A stretch of 9,650 nucleotides of DNA from Balneolia bacterium (GCA_003566395.1 PXDL01000209.1:1-9650), one strand, 5' to 3'; counted from the stretch's first letter, positions 1 through 7,260 are shown. Numbers and translations are program-made. The notes: generated by a model not told the origin, from the letters alone.

Positions 1-1
1 A

Positions 2-163
2 TTTTCCATAATTGAGCAAGCCGGTATGATCTCTCCCGAAGTTCTGGTAGGTGGACTCAAAGTCTCATCCATCACCACCATCTACGGGCTGATAATCTGC
101 GTTTCGGGCTATTTAATGTATTTCGGCTTACGAGCGCTGGAGACAACACACCACCGCCAATAA
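2..163 (+). CDS. MotA/TolQ/ExbB-type proton channel subunit, C-terminal end (partial)
   Basis: Only the last 53 codons are present; the gene enters from the left edge and stops with TAA at 161-163. The visible protein contains ISPEVLVGGLKVSSITTIYG followed by a hydrophobic segment (LIICVSGYLMYFGL) and a short polar tail. The ISP...GG.KV...TT..GL pattern followed by a membrane helix is typical of the last transmembrane helix of ExbB/TolQ/MotA proteins. These inner-membrane proton-channel subunits power TonB- or Tol-type energy transduction or a motor. Which branch it belongs to cannot be told from this fragment. The polar tail ending THHRQ is short, so little is missing at the 3' end. An ExbD/TolR partner would normally follow but none is present downstream; the next gene is unrelated. 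The assignment rests on motif memory over a short stretch. Confidence 0.6.
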   Translation, partial: FSIIEQAGMISPEVLVGGLKVSSITTIYGLIICVSGYLMYFGLRALETTHHRQ

Positions 164-449
164 TACCGTCCCAGGTAGAAAGGCAATTCAATTACTCGTA
201 AACCGGGAGGACCGGAGTATGGGGCAACTGCTTCATGCTTCGGGATTTCCGTTGGGAAGAAGACTAAGTGTTTAAAACACGCTGAATTTGAGAAGTGGTT
301 TGGATATCAAAGCCTTCAATTTGTAAAACTATCAATTCAATTGATTAACTTAGCTTTTGATAAACCGCAGCCGTTATTCTCCGGGTAAAATTGCTGATTA
401 ACGAAAAGCAGTCGATTTTTTGAATTACAGTAAGCGACAGGGAAAATAT
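164..449. other. Intergenic region upstream of the TA pair, no gene seen
   Basis: There is no convincing ORF in these 286 bases. Positions 200-260 are GC-richer than the rest and contain a small self-complementary CCGG-GAGGA-CCGG element (203-215). From about 265 onward the DNA becomes AT-rich, like the TA genes it precedes. A perfect 7-bp inverted repeat lies at 331-345. The 11-mer TTTAAAACACG at 271-281 recurs at 1253-1263, at the end of the TA pair. The TA promoter must lie in this stretch, but no convincing -35/-10 pair could be fixed. Confidence 0.5.
331..345. repeat. Perfect 7-bp inverted repeat with 1-nt centre upstream of hepT
   Basis: ATCAATT-C-AATTGAT is a perfect dyad 105 bases before the hepT start codon. 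It could be an operator for the TA pair, but AT-rich DNA produces such palindromes easily and no DNA-binding protein is encoded in the pair. Confidence 0.35.
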
Positions 450-905
450 ATGGAACATGGAATAAGATGGGAACAGAGGTTCTCGAACTTCGTGAAAGCA
501 CTACATAAATTGTCTCAAGCAATAGAATACATTAATAATAATTTGATAGATGAAAAAGAGACTGTTTATGAAAGTGATTCAGGCTTTGTTTTAGATGAAA
601 TAATCAAGGAAGGTTTAATACAGCGTTTCGAATACACACATGAATTGGCATGGAACGTGATGAAAGATTATGCTGCATATCAAGGCAACCCTAATGTGGG
701 TGGAAGCAGAGATGCAACAAGAGAAGCTTTCCAGTTGAAACTGATTTCAAACGGTGAAGTCTGGATGGATATGATTGGTAGCCGAAACAAATCTTCACAT
801 ACCTATAATGAAGAAACTGCAGATGAGATTTATTTTAAAATTATAAAAAAATATTACGCTGCATTTTTAGAATTTCAGAAAAACATGCAAATTAAAAAAA
901 AGTGA
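450..905 (+). CDS. hepT: HEPN-domain toxin of a HepT/MntA (HI0074-like) pair
   Basis: This is a 151-residue all-helical protein of the nucleotidyltransferase substrate-binding (HI0074, PF08780-like) HEPN family. The core EGLIQRFEYTHELAWNVMKD (54-73) and GEVWMDMIGSRNKSSHTYNE (102-121) match the family pattern. R112, H117 and Y119 form the RX4HXY motif. In characterised HepT toxins this motif is the RNase site, and its tyrosine is modified by the partner MntA. The length is normal for the family. I chose ATG 450 because AGGGA (439-443) sits 6 nt upstream; a TTG start at 420 would add ten residues with no family support. The mntA-like gene starts 22 nt after the stop, in the toxin-first order. 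Codons are much more A/T-rich than in the DUF4139 gene, which suggests recent acquisition. RNase activity is inferred from the family. Confidence 0.85.
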   Translation: MEHGIRWEQRFSNFVKALHKLSQAIEYINNNLIDEKETVYESDSGFVLDEIIKEGLIQRFEYTHELAWNVMKDYAAYQGNPNVGGSRDATREAFQLKLISNGEVWMDMIGSRNKSSHTYNEETADEIYFKIIKKYYAAFLEFQKNMQIKKK

Positions 906-927
906 AGGACAAGAATAAATCTCAACT

Positions 928-1257
928 ATGGAAGGCTCAGGACTATCAAATAAGGAAATTTCAAGTATTCAGGCGGTCTTCTCAAATTACCGGCAAATAA
1001 AAGAAGTGCTTCTTTATGGCTCAAGGGCAATGGGGGATTTTAAACCTGCATCAGACATAGACCTTGCTTTAAAAGGCGAAAATATAGACTTAAGCTTGCA
1101 ATCTAAAATTGAGTTTGATTTAGACGATCTGATGTTCCCATGTAAGTTTGATATTACCATCTACGAAAAAATAAAAAATCCTGAACTCCTTGAGCACATA
1201 AACAGAATTGGTAAGTCAATTTACAAAAGAGAAAACGTTGGAAACGAAGCATTTTAA
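928..1257 (+). CDS. mntA: MNT-domain minimal nucleotidyltransferase, antitoxin partner of HepT (HI0073-like)
   Basis: This is a 109-residue minimal nucleotidyltransferase. G31-S32 followed by exactly ten residues and D43-I-D45 gives the GSX10DXD catalytic signature, and D75 in CKFDITIYEK is placed as the third metal-binding acidic residue. The set therefore looks catalytically complete. In characterised MntA/HepT systems this protein transfers AMP from ATP to the tyrosine of the toxin RX4HXY motif and silences it; the same role here is inference from gene order and motifs. The length of about 110 residues is normal. ATG 928 has no close Shine-Dalgarno; GAAGGA (904-909) overlaps the hepT stop 18 nt upstream, so translational coupling is plausible. 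The last codons (ENVGNEAF) run into a sequence resembling 250-290, before the left edge of the pair. Confidence 0.85.
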   Translation: MEGSGLSNKEISSIQAVFSNYRQIKEVLLYGSRAMGDFKPASDIDLALKGENIDLSLQSKIEFDLDDLMFPCKFDITIYEKIKNPELLEHINRIGKSIYKRENVGNEAF

Positions 1258-1511
1258 AACACGGCAGGGATTGAGGGCTGAAATCAACTCTTCATGCAAA
1301 ACATCAATTCAGTTTTGGCCTCAATCAATCGCTAAAAAAATCGGGCGTCTCTATTTTTACCGTCGGTCTTCAGGTCTCTGTCGTCAAAACTTTTCCCGCC
1401 ATCGCCCCACCTATTGAAATATCGCCCCCGTTAAAGTATCATACACGTTGCTTACTCACCCCGGTTCTCTGGAATAGCCGGCTTCCTTCCAATCACTCAG
1501 GTTAACTATCT

Positions 1512-3353
1512 ATGACGCTTTTCATCTCAGTACTGCTGCTCTCGTTTGGCTTGCTCTTTGAAGATCAGGCCGGTGCGACAGGCGAAGGCGACGAGCTAAC
1601 CATAACCGCGCCGTTTGAATCGGTTATCCTTTATTTGCATGGTGCACAGCTTACTCATAAAGCATCGTTTGAAATACCGGAAGGACGTCATCGGGTCGTT
1701 TTCTCCGGATTGAATTCCGACATAAATGCAGAGAGCGTTACACTCGGATTGAGCGATCAAATGGAAATCTTGTCGATCAATCACCGAATGGTGCAGCGCA
1801 GGCAAACCGAAAATGCCGAAGAAATTGAAAGCCTGCTGGAGGAAAAAACGAATCTGGAAAGCACCATTCGTTCCCTCCAAATTGATCGGGAGGTCATAGA
1901 ATACGAGATGGAAATGCTCGGGATGAACCGCGTGCCGGATGCGCAAAACCAAGCCGCATTCCGTGAATTGCTGGAGCTGCATCGGGAGCGGATTCGCGAA
2001 TTGAAAACCGAATCCAATCAGATTGAAGATTCCCTTCAATCGGCCCGGGAAAGAGTGAATGAAATCAACAGAACACTTCAGCGGCCGCATTTAAGGCCGT
2101 TTGTCACCGAAGGGGAATTGGTGGTTGATGTTGTCAGTGCTGAATCAGAAGTCGTTGATGCTGTAATTTCCTATCCGGTGAGACGGGCCGGCTGGCTTCC
2201 GGAATATGAAATCAGGGCGCAGAATCCTGATGAATCCATTAGCATCAGATTAAATGCCGTAGTCTTCAATAATTCGATGCAGTCGTGGAATGATGTGGAG
2301 GTGAAGCTGTCAACCGGAACGCCTCAAATGGGCATTGATCTTCCGGTGGTGCGTCCCTGGTTTCTGGACTTTATACGATCACAAACAGGCGTTCAGCCGG
2401 GCGGCGCAAACGTGGACCCGGAACGTTCGAATCGGATCTCCGGACATGTTTACGACGCCCAAACGGGAGAGTACTTACCCGGAGCAACGCTCAGAATTGC
2501 AAATAAAAATATAGGGGTGGCAACCCGCGGCGACGGTTCCTATGAACTTACTGCACCTCCCGGATCATCTCAAATAACGGTCAGCTATATCGGGTATAAA
2601 AGCATAACCGCTCCCATAACCAACACGGTAATGGATTTCAGGCTTCAGCCGGATGCGGTTGGTTTACGTGAAATGGTAGTTTCGGGAATGGAGGCTGATT
2701 TTGATCGCACAGCCATGCCGCCCCCGTCTGTCCGGTCCGAAACGATGGTATCAAGAACTTTTGAGCTGAGGGATAAACAAACCATACCGTCGGATGGAGA
2801 ATCTCACAGAATCAACGTGGAACAGTCAGGCATTTCCCCCGAATTTTCTTATCTGGCAATTCCGAAAGTCCGGGAGGAAGCCATGCTCATTGCCGATATC
2901 GAAGAATGGGAGTCGGTTTTTGCCCTTCCCGGCCCGGCTATGCTGCATCTTGAAGGAACGTTCGTCGGGCAAACCTACATCGATCCTCAGACTGTATCCG
3001 AAACCCTTCGCATCTCATTCGGCCGCGATCAGGGCATCATTGTATCTCGGTCAAAAGTAAACGACGAAAGCAGCCGGTCTTTTTTCCGGAACAGAGTCAC
3101 CCAGCGCATCGCCCAGGAGATCACTGTACGCAATACCAGAAATCATTCGGTTCAGATTGAGATCATCGATCAAATCCCGGTCAGTATGCGCGATCAGATT
3201 GAGGTTTCCGCCGTGGAACTAAGCGGGGGAGAGCTTGCCGAGGATACGGGCATCGTCACCTGGAATCTCACAATCGGGCCAACGGAGACGGTCGTACAGA
3301 ATCTCGTTTATGAAGTGCGGTATCCGGACGGACAAAGCCTGAGGTTAGAATAA
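1512..3353 (+). CDS. MuiA-like DUF4140/DUF4139 protein with inserted carboxypeptidase-regulatory-like domain
   Basis: This 613-residue exported protein has a hydrophobic N-terminus (1-16, then EDQAGATGE) that looks like a signal peptide, though its n-region lacks a basic residue. Residues 32-92 fit the DUF4140 N-terminal beta domain (VILYLHGAQLTHKASF). Residues 98-190 are a charged, probably coiled-coil hairpin. The DUF4139 part begins near 215 with YPVRRAGWLPEYEIRAQ. It is interrupted by a carboxypeptidase-regulatory-like beta sandwich at about 309-380 (ISGHVYDAQTGEYLPGATL ... DGSYEL) plus a linker, and resumes from about 440 (SPEFSYLAIPKVREEAMLIA) to the end. MuiA-type proteins have been linked to mucoidy or envelope phenotypes, but no biochemical function is established. 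The start is forced by an in-frame TAA at 1503-1505, and no clear ribosome binding site is visible. The hydrolase gene follows 52 nt downstream and is probably co-transcribed. Confidence 0.8.
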   Translation: MTLFISVLLLSFGLLFEDQAGATGEGDELTITAPFESVILYLHGAQLTHKASFEIPEGRHRVVFSGLNSDINAESVTLGLSDQMEILSINHRMVQRRQTENAEEIESLLEEKTNLESTIRSLQIDREVIEYEMEMLGMNRVPDAQNQAAFRELLELHRERIRELKTESNQIEDSLQSARERVNEINRTLQRPHLRPFVTEGELVVDVVSAESEVVDAVISYPVRRAGWLPEYEIRAQNPDESISIRLNAVVFNNSMQSWNDVEVKLSTGTPQMGIDLPVVRPWFLDFIRSQTGVQPGGANVDPERSNRISGHVYDAQTGEYLPGATLRIANKNIGVATRGDGSYELTAPPGSSQITVSYIGYKSITAPITNTVMDFRLQPDAVGLREMVVSGMEADFDRTAMPPPSVRSETMVSRTFELRDKQTIPSDGESHRINVEQSGISPEFSYLAIPKVREEAMLIADIEEWESVFALPGPAMLHLEGTFVGQTYIDPQTVSETLRISFGRDQGIIVSRSKVNDESSRSFFRNRVTQRIAQEITVRNTRNHSVQIEIIDQIPVSMRDQIEVSAVELSGGELAEDTGIVTWNLTIGPTETVVQNLVYEVRYPDGQSLRLE

Positions 3354-3405
3354 GTTTGTCCGGGAGTGTTTAAATTTTTTTCTGTGAATGTTAACAAGGA
3401 TATCT

Positions 3406-4311
3406 ATGAAACCCATAATTGTGCTGACTCTTACATCCCTGATAGTGCTTTTTTCATGCAGCGATTCAGCCGAGGAGGAAACGCCTTCCGATATGACTGA
3501 TCAGGGAACAATGGTTGTTCATGAAGATTTTCAATCCGCTTTTGTACCGTCGCGTCAGGTTGAGGTATGGCTGCCGCCCGGATATGATGAAAATGAGCAA
3601 AAAAGCTATGCCGTTTTGTATATGCATGACGGACAGAATGTGTTTAATCCTGAAACTTCCTTCACGGGTGTTGCCTGGGAGGCCGACAAATCCATCCTTC
3701 GCCAAATTGAACGCAACACGGCGGAGCCGGCTATTGTAGTGGCGGTATGGAACACGCCCAACAGGCTGGGTGAATACATGCCGCAGCAGCCGGTACTGGA
3801 ATCGGAAAGGCTTTCCGAATTCGAGGCACTTACGGAACAGAAGCTGGTTTCGGATGATTATCTGAGGTTTCTTGTGGAGGAGTTGAAACCCTTTATTGAC
3901 GCCACCTACCGTACCCAACCACAGGCTGAATCAACCTATATCATGGGATCAAGTATGGGCGGGTTGATTTCCCTTTATGCCATTGCCCGATATCCGGATG
4001 TGTTTAGCGCCGCGGGCTGCCTTTCCACGCACTGGCCGATCGCCGAAGGAATGCTTGTGGACTGGTTTGCCGAACATCTGCCCGAGCCCGGAAATCACCG
4101 CATCTATTTTGATTTCGGCACGGAAGGACTCGACGCAGAGTACGAAGTGTTTCAAAACCGAATGGACAGCCTGCTTGTGGCAAGAGGATTCCGGGAAGGG
4201 CTGGATTTTGTAACCCTGAAATTCAACGGCCACGATCACAACGAAACCTACTGGCGTCAGCGCCTCGACCTGCCTGTGGAGGTACTGCTTGCAGGAGATC
4301 AGAACAGGTGA
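3406..4311 (+). CDS. Lipoprotein alpha/beta hydrolase of the esterase D (Fes/IroE-like) type
   Basis: This 301-residue protein begins with a lipoprotein leader; VLFSC places the lipidated cysteine at C18, so it should sit in the cell envelope. The family landmarks are VEVWLPPGYDE (52-62), LYMHDGQNVF (71-80), the nucleophile elbow G181-S-S183-M-G185, FDFGTEGLDAEYE (235-247, likely acid) and GHDHNETYW (275-283, likely histidine). This set is typical of PF00756 esterases, which act on carboxyl esters such as acyl-glucoside, feruloyl or siderophore esters; the substrate cannot be read from sequence. I chose ATG 3406 over the in-frame ATG 3388 because AGGA (3397-3400) lies 5 nt upstream of it and the lipoprotein leader then has normal length. 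It follows the DUF4139 gene by 52 nt with no terminator between, so an operon is likely. Confidence 0.85.
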   Translation: MKPIIVLTLTSLIVLFSCSDSAEEETPSDMTDQGTMVVHEDFQSAFVPSRQVEVWLPPGYDENEQKSYAVLYMHDGQNVFNPETSFTGVAWEADKSILRQIERNTAEPAIVVAVWNTPNRLGEYMPQQPVLESERLSEFEALTEQKLVSDDYLRFLVEELKPFIDATYRTQPQAESTYIMGSSMGGLISLYAIARYPDVFSAAGCLSTHWPIAEGMLVDWFAEHLPEPGNHRIYFDFGTEGLDAEYEVFQNRMDSLLVARGFREGLDFVTLKFNGHDHNETYWRQRLDLPVEVLLAGDQNR

Positions 4312-4377
4312 AATGTGATGCAAAGCGGGATGATAAACAAGATTGATCAGTCGGTTTCAGATTTAAGTTGTGCTGTT

Positions 4378-4397
4378 TGCAAGGAGGATATCTTGCA
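4378..4397 (+). other. Small stem-loop enclosing a Shine-Dalgarno-like AAGGAGG
   Basis: TGCAAG (4378-4383) and CTTGCA (4392-4397) can pair around an 8-nt loop, and the AAGGAGG motif (4381-4387) lies partly in the stem. It sits 66 nt after the hydrolase stop. There is no U-tract, so it is not a canonical intrinsic terminator, though it could protect the mRNA 3' end. The motif is followed only by a trivial ORF of three codons. Confidence 0.3.
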
Positions 4398-4456
4398 TCG
4401 CTAAGGGAAGAGATACATACAATCTGTCTCCACTGTCATCAAGCGATTGCGGCTAA

Positions 4457-4496
4457 TTCTTTCCTAATAATTTCGTTGACTTCTTTCTAATAATTT
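4457..4496. repeat. Direct repeat overlapping the araC-family promoter, candidate operator
   Basis: TTCTTTCCTAATAATTT (4457-4473) and TTCTTTCTAATAATTT (4481-4496) are the same sequence apart from one base, spaced 23-24 nt apart. The second copy fills the region between the -35 and -10 elements. Two same-face direct half-sites about two helical turns apart are what AraC-type proteins often bind, so autoregulation by the adjacent gene is a reasonable inference. Confidence 0.45.
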
Positions 4497-4504
4497 GATT
4501 TAAT
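4476..4504 (+). promoter_or_regulatory. Sigma70-like promoter for the AraC-family gene
   Basis: TTGACT (4476-4481) is separated by 17 nt from TTTAAT (4499-4504); each hexamer matches five of six consensus positions. Initiation would fall near 4511, giving a leader of about 28 nt that contains AGAGG (4529-4533), 5 nt before the ATG at 4539. Primary promoters in Bacteroidota often differ from this consensus, so assignment by consensus alone is moderate. Confidence 0.5.
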
Positions 4505-4538
4505 ATAAGATATTCATAAAAATCTTTGAGAGGCTGAA

Positions 4539-5372
4539 ATGAATACCAGCCATGTATTTCTTCCCCGTCCGACCCTGCAGCCGCTGGTCAAAATGATCAT
4601 GGTCAAAGGAGTAGCGCCTTGGAAAGGTGACTCCAAAAAGGTGTATTCATATCCTCCTACACCCGTTCACTGTATAATTTTCTACCTAAACAGCCGAATC
4701 AGGGCAAAAAAACACGATGAGAAAACTTTCAAACGGCAACCGCAGTGTGTGGTAGTAGGGCCACAGCTCACCTCTGTGGATATCGAGCTTTCAAAAGACC
4801 ACCGGGCTGTGATGATCGGTTTCCAGCCAGGAGGGTTATTTCGTTTTCTGGGTATCCCTATGACCGAAATATTTGACGATGGTATTAACGGTTTTGATAT
4901 CCTCGATAACGATATCGGCAGTTTGATTGATGAACTGAGGGAGATCCGGCAGCCCGAACTGATTAACGCCAGGGTACAGTACTACCTGTTGGAGAAGATG
5001 CAAGGTATTGGTGAACAATTACCCATCGACCAGGCTCTGATGAAGCTGCAGAATACCGCAAATACGTACTTTATGGACGATGTGGCCAGGGATGCCTGCC
5101 TGAGCCTAAGACAATTTCAGCGGAAATGCTACGAACGGCTGGGGATGAACCCGAAACTGTACGCCCGTATTGCAAGATTTTCAAAAACATACAGCATGTA
5201 TGAGGCAAATCAGGATCTTACCTGGTCACAAATTAGCCACCGGTGCGGTTACTTCGACCAGATGCATTTTATCAGGGATTTCAAGGAGTTTTCGGGGATT
5301 ACGCCAGGTCTGATGGGCAAAAGACTGGAAGAGAGCAGCCTTAAATTTCAGGCTCCCATGGGCATTGGTTAA
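4539..5372 (+). CDS. AraC-family transcriptional regulator with DUF6597-like N-terminal domain
   Basis: This is a 277-residue regulator. The C-terminal third carries the two AraC helix-turn-helix units: about 179-202 (MDDVARDACLSLRQFQRKCY) and 228-256 (TWSQISHRCGYFDQMHFIRD followed by FKEFSGITP). The second contains the conserved GY.DQ.HF.RDFK..SG.TP signature. The N-terminal half (about 5-110, with FLPRPTLQPLV, TPVHCIIFYLNS and VVVGPQ near residue 70) resembles the DUF6597 or cupin-like sensor part of AraC proteins in this phylum; the ligand is unknown. A strong ribosome binding site, AGAGG, lies 5 nt upstream. The gene appears monocistronic, with its own promoter and a candidate direct-repeat operator. 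No transporter or enzyme target lies beside it, so apart from autoregulation its regulon cannot be inferred. Confidence 0.88.
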   Translation: MNTSHVFLPRPTLQPLVKMIMVKGVAPWKGDSKKVYSYPPTPVHCIIFYLNSRIRAKKHDEKTFKRQPQCVVVGPQLTSVDIELSKDHRAVMIGFQPGGLFRFLGIPMTEIFDDGINGFDILDNDIGSLIDELREIRQPELINARVQYYLLEKMQGIGEQLPIDQALMKLQNTANTYFMDDVARDACLSLRQFQRKCYERLGMNPKLYARIARFSKTYSMYEANQDLTWSQISHRCGYFDQMHFIRDFKEFSGITPGLMGKRLEESSLKFQAPMGIG

Positions 5373-5445
5373 GACTAAAGTTTAACTTTTTGGGAGCGCG
5401 GCTCTATAATTCCGGACCCGCATTTTTGGCCAATTTAATCAGTAT

Positions 5446-5556
5446 TCATCCCTGCCAGATTTCACCCAGCCGGCGATATATCTCTTGTTTAAGGTCAGAA
5501 TGTCGCTTTTTTACTATCCGATGAGCGATGGCACGTAGTAGATTGGCATAGTCTTC
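5446..5556 (-). pseudogene. Possible coding remnant in the araC-lipoprotein gap
   Basis: The gap 5373-5582 has no complete gene. On the minus strand a 36-codon open stretch between stops, with no start codon, reads as a plausible amphipathic C-terminus (AIAHRIVKKRHSDLKQEIYR then RLGEIWQG). The residue mix looks protein-like, but I do not recognise a family and a chance ORF is quite possible. Confidence 0.18.
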
Positions 5557-5582
5557 TTAACCATTCACCAACCTTTAAGACT

Positions 5583-6305
5583 ATGAAACCTTTACCCCCA
5601 TTCTATATGAATAGCACCTGTAACTCCACGCTGATGTATTCAAGCGGATTAGCAGTACTGCTGGGAATTGTAATATTAGTATCCTTGTCATGCAGCGTTG
5701 CCGAAGACAACGAAGTGCTGACGGATCTGGAACAGGCACGATTGTCGTTTGAGCAGTATATGGAGGACCCCGATAACATGACTATTCTTTTTCCTGATCA
5801 AGACCCGGGCATCCCGATTTATGCGCGTGTAGGGCCAATCTTGAACCAGTTTTTTGTTACCGAAAACCTACTTGTGATTCCTTTTTACAGAGATACGGAT
5901 TGCATACGGGAGGACTTCAATTTTTTAGATTACTATGATCCCCCTGTAGCTTTTGGATGCGAATTAAATGTAGAGGGCAAATTTGTTATCGAAAATGATG
6001 CAGAAGAGGGCAGTTTTCCCATCATGGCCCATACCCAGGGTACACAGGTTTCGCTCTGGATTGTTGACTGGCATGAATTCCAGGCATTATTGGAGAACGA
6101 ATCGGTTACCCTGCCCGAATTAGAAGCCTTAAATCCTGTGAAAGCAGTGGCTCAGCAATATGAGGAATACCTCTCTCCCCGGTTCCATGAGCACGAGGTA
6201 GTCATAGAAGCGCAAGGAATTATTTTAAATTCTGATCAGCAGTTTACGTTCAATCTTACCCATCGAGAGGATCAAATCGAGACGATAACTTTGATTTTAG
6301 AATAG
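5583..6305 (+). CDS. Hypothetical lipoprotein, unrecognised
   Basis: This 240-residue protein has a hydrophobic segment (GLAVLLGIVILVSLSC) whose last residue, C37 when counted from ATG 5583, is a good lipobox cysteine (LSLSC). It is therefore probably a membrane-anchored lipoprotein. The start is uncertain: ATG 5583 gives a long leader with a basic residue (K2), whereas ATG 5607 and ATG 5634 give shorter leaders that lack one. No clear Shine-Dalgarno supports any of them. The mature part is acidic (SVAEDNEVLTDLEQARLSFE) and probably mixed alpha/beta, with two cysteines (in DTDCIRED and AFGCELN) that could form a disulfide. I do not recognise a domain. It is the last gene before the sigma factor, separated by 141 nt, and could be a neighbour of or target for the sigma-kinase pair, but nothing in the sequence proves this. 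Confidence 0.7.
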   Translation: MKPLPPFYMNSTCNSTLMYSSGLAVLLGIVILVSLSCSVAEDNEVLTDLEQARLSFEQYMEDPDNMTILFPDQDPGIPIYARVGPILNQFFVTENLLVIPFYRDTDCIREDFNFLDYYDPPVAFGCELNVEGKFVIENDAEEGSFPIMAHTQGTQVSLWIVDWHEFQALLENESVTLPELEALNPVKAVAQQYEEYLSPRFHEHEVVIEAQGIILNSDQQFTFNLTHREDQIETITLILE

Positions 6306-6446
6306 TAGGAAGTTTTGTTCGGCGGCATTTCCTCTTCGGAGCTTTCATAAAAAGTCGTTACATATTGCGCCTTTGCCTCCGTTCATGTAGATTCACTTGT
6401 GTTAGAAGCAGATTTATGGAAATCAGGGTTATATTCTGTGTAAGTT

Positions 6447-7013
6447 ATGACTATGAATCCCGATCAGAAAAATATTACAGTCCTGCTCAACGAGTTAACG
6501 GCAAGTGAACCGGATGTGGTCAATAAAATTTTCCCGCTCGTTTATGAACATCTGCGCAACGAAGCACATTTTCAGCTGCGTGGTGAACGGGCCGGCCATA
6601 CGCTGCAAACAACTGCGCTGGTTAACGAAGCTTATCTCAAACTGGTAGATCAGAAAAAATCGACCTATCAGAACCGGACTCACTTTTTGTCTATTGCTGC
6701 TCTGTCCATGAGAAGGATTTTGATCAGCTATGCCCGCAAGCAGCAAGCTGAAAAACGCGGTGGAAACGATCCGGTCGTAACTTTTAATGACGGCATGGCT
6801 CCTTATGACGCCCGTCTTGAAGAGATGATCGACCTGGATAATGCCCTCAACAAACTTGAAGCACTTGATGAGCGACAGGCCAGGATCGTACAATACCGTT
6901 TTTTTGGTGGTATGAGCTACAAGGAAATAGCCGACGTCATCGGAGAAACCGAACACTCGGTACGATACGACTGGCGCGTGGCGCGAGCCTGGCTGAAACG
7001 CGAAATGAGCTAA
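6447..7013 (+). CDS. ECF-subfamily RNA polymerase sigma factor (TIGR02999 / kinase-associated type)
   Basis: This 188-residue sigma factor has region 2 at about 25-100. It includes LVYEHLRNEAHFQLRGERAG and the diagnostic GHTLQTTALVNEAYLKLVDQ (50-69), then HFLSIAALSMRRILISYARK (79-98), which covers the -10 recognition part. Region 4 spans about 131-186 (DERQARIVQYRFFGGMSYKE, then IADVIGETEHSVRYDWRVAR), a helix-turn-helix for the -35 element. The ...QTTALVNEAYLKL block is typical of the TIGR02999 group. In that group the next gene is usually a large Ser/Thr protein kinase, often with TPR repeats, rather than an anti-sigma factor. Here that gene appears to be the one at 9419, 2.4 kb away. The start may be ATG 6447 or ATG 6453; neither has a good ribosome binding site. 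The A1 repeat begins at the first base after the stop codon. Confidence 0.9.
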   Translation: MTMNPDQKNITVLLNELTASEPDVVNKIFPLVYEHLRNEAHFQLRGERAGHTLQTTALVNEAYLKLVDQKKSTYQNRTHFLSIAALSMRRILISYARKQQAEKRGGNDPVVTFNDGMAPYDARLEEMIDLDNALNKLEALDERQARIVQYRFFGGMSYKEIADVIGETEHSVRYDWRVARAWLKREMS

Positions 7014-7150
7014 CAAGTGTCTTGGCTTGATAATAAACCCTGATGATTTAACGATTCTTGAGATTTCCGATTTGGCGACGTAACGATTTGATTGAACGAA
7101 CAGATCGCACATCGTTACGTCGCTAAATCTTAAAAATCGCTAAATCACTT
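7014..7150. repeat. A1-B1 inverted-repeat unit (long imperfect hairpin) after the sigma gene
   Basis: Half A (7014-7087) starts directly after the sigma stop codon; half B spans 7092-7150. A is an inverted copy of B: GCGACGTAACGAT (7075-7087) pairs perfectly with 7111-7123, AGATTT (7061-7066) with 7125-7130, and GATTTA (7045-7050) with 7141-7146, around a 23-nt loop. Half A recurs at 7683-7756 with only 3 of 74 bases changed. Half B recurs at 7619-7682 and 9137-9200. As RNA the unit would be a strong stem and could end or process the sigma transcript. A weaker A-like stretch (7151-7196) follows and leads into the S23 gene. Confidence 0.8.
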
Positions 7151-7260
7151 TTCAGGAAGTCATTGACCTGCTTGTAAATCTTCATGATTTAAAGAAAGTA
7201 TGTAAGGAATTTGGTTATTGAAGCTCATGAATTACAAAAATCCGAAATTTGGAGACTTTC

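Noticed and set aside
164..300. GC-richer stretch with an open frame (KPGGPEYGATASC...) after the ExbB-like gene
   Set aside because: It gave a vague sense of a recurring intergenic or IS-derived sequence, but I could not name a family, there is no good start, and the frame soon runs into low-complexity AT-rich DNA.
1208..1417. Plus-strand ORF overlapping the end of mntA
   Set aside because: It starts inside mntA in another frame, is rich in K, R and S, and has no recognisable motif. I regard 1258-1511 as non-coding.
1596..2090. Long minus-strand ORFs inside the DUF4139 gene
   Set aside because: They are antisense shadows; the plus strand encodes clear DUF4140 and coiled-coil sequence throughout.
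4330..4490. Possible zinc-ribbon remnant: CAVC in one frame (ORF from ATG 4330) and CLHC in a second frame a little downstream
   Set aside because: It would need a frameshift, each part is very short, and two CXXC motifs by chance are not rare. There is no family match to support it.
7014..7150. 23S rRNA with an intervening sequence around the S23 gene
   Set aside because: No recognisable rRNA sequence flanks the S23 gene; the flanks are the A/B repeats between two protein genes.
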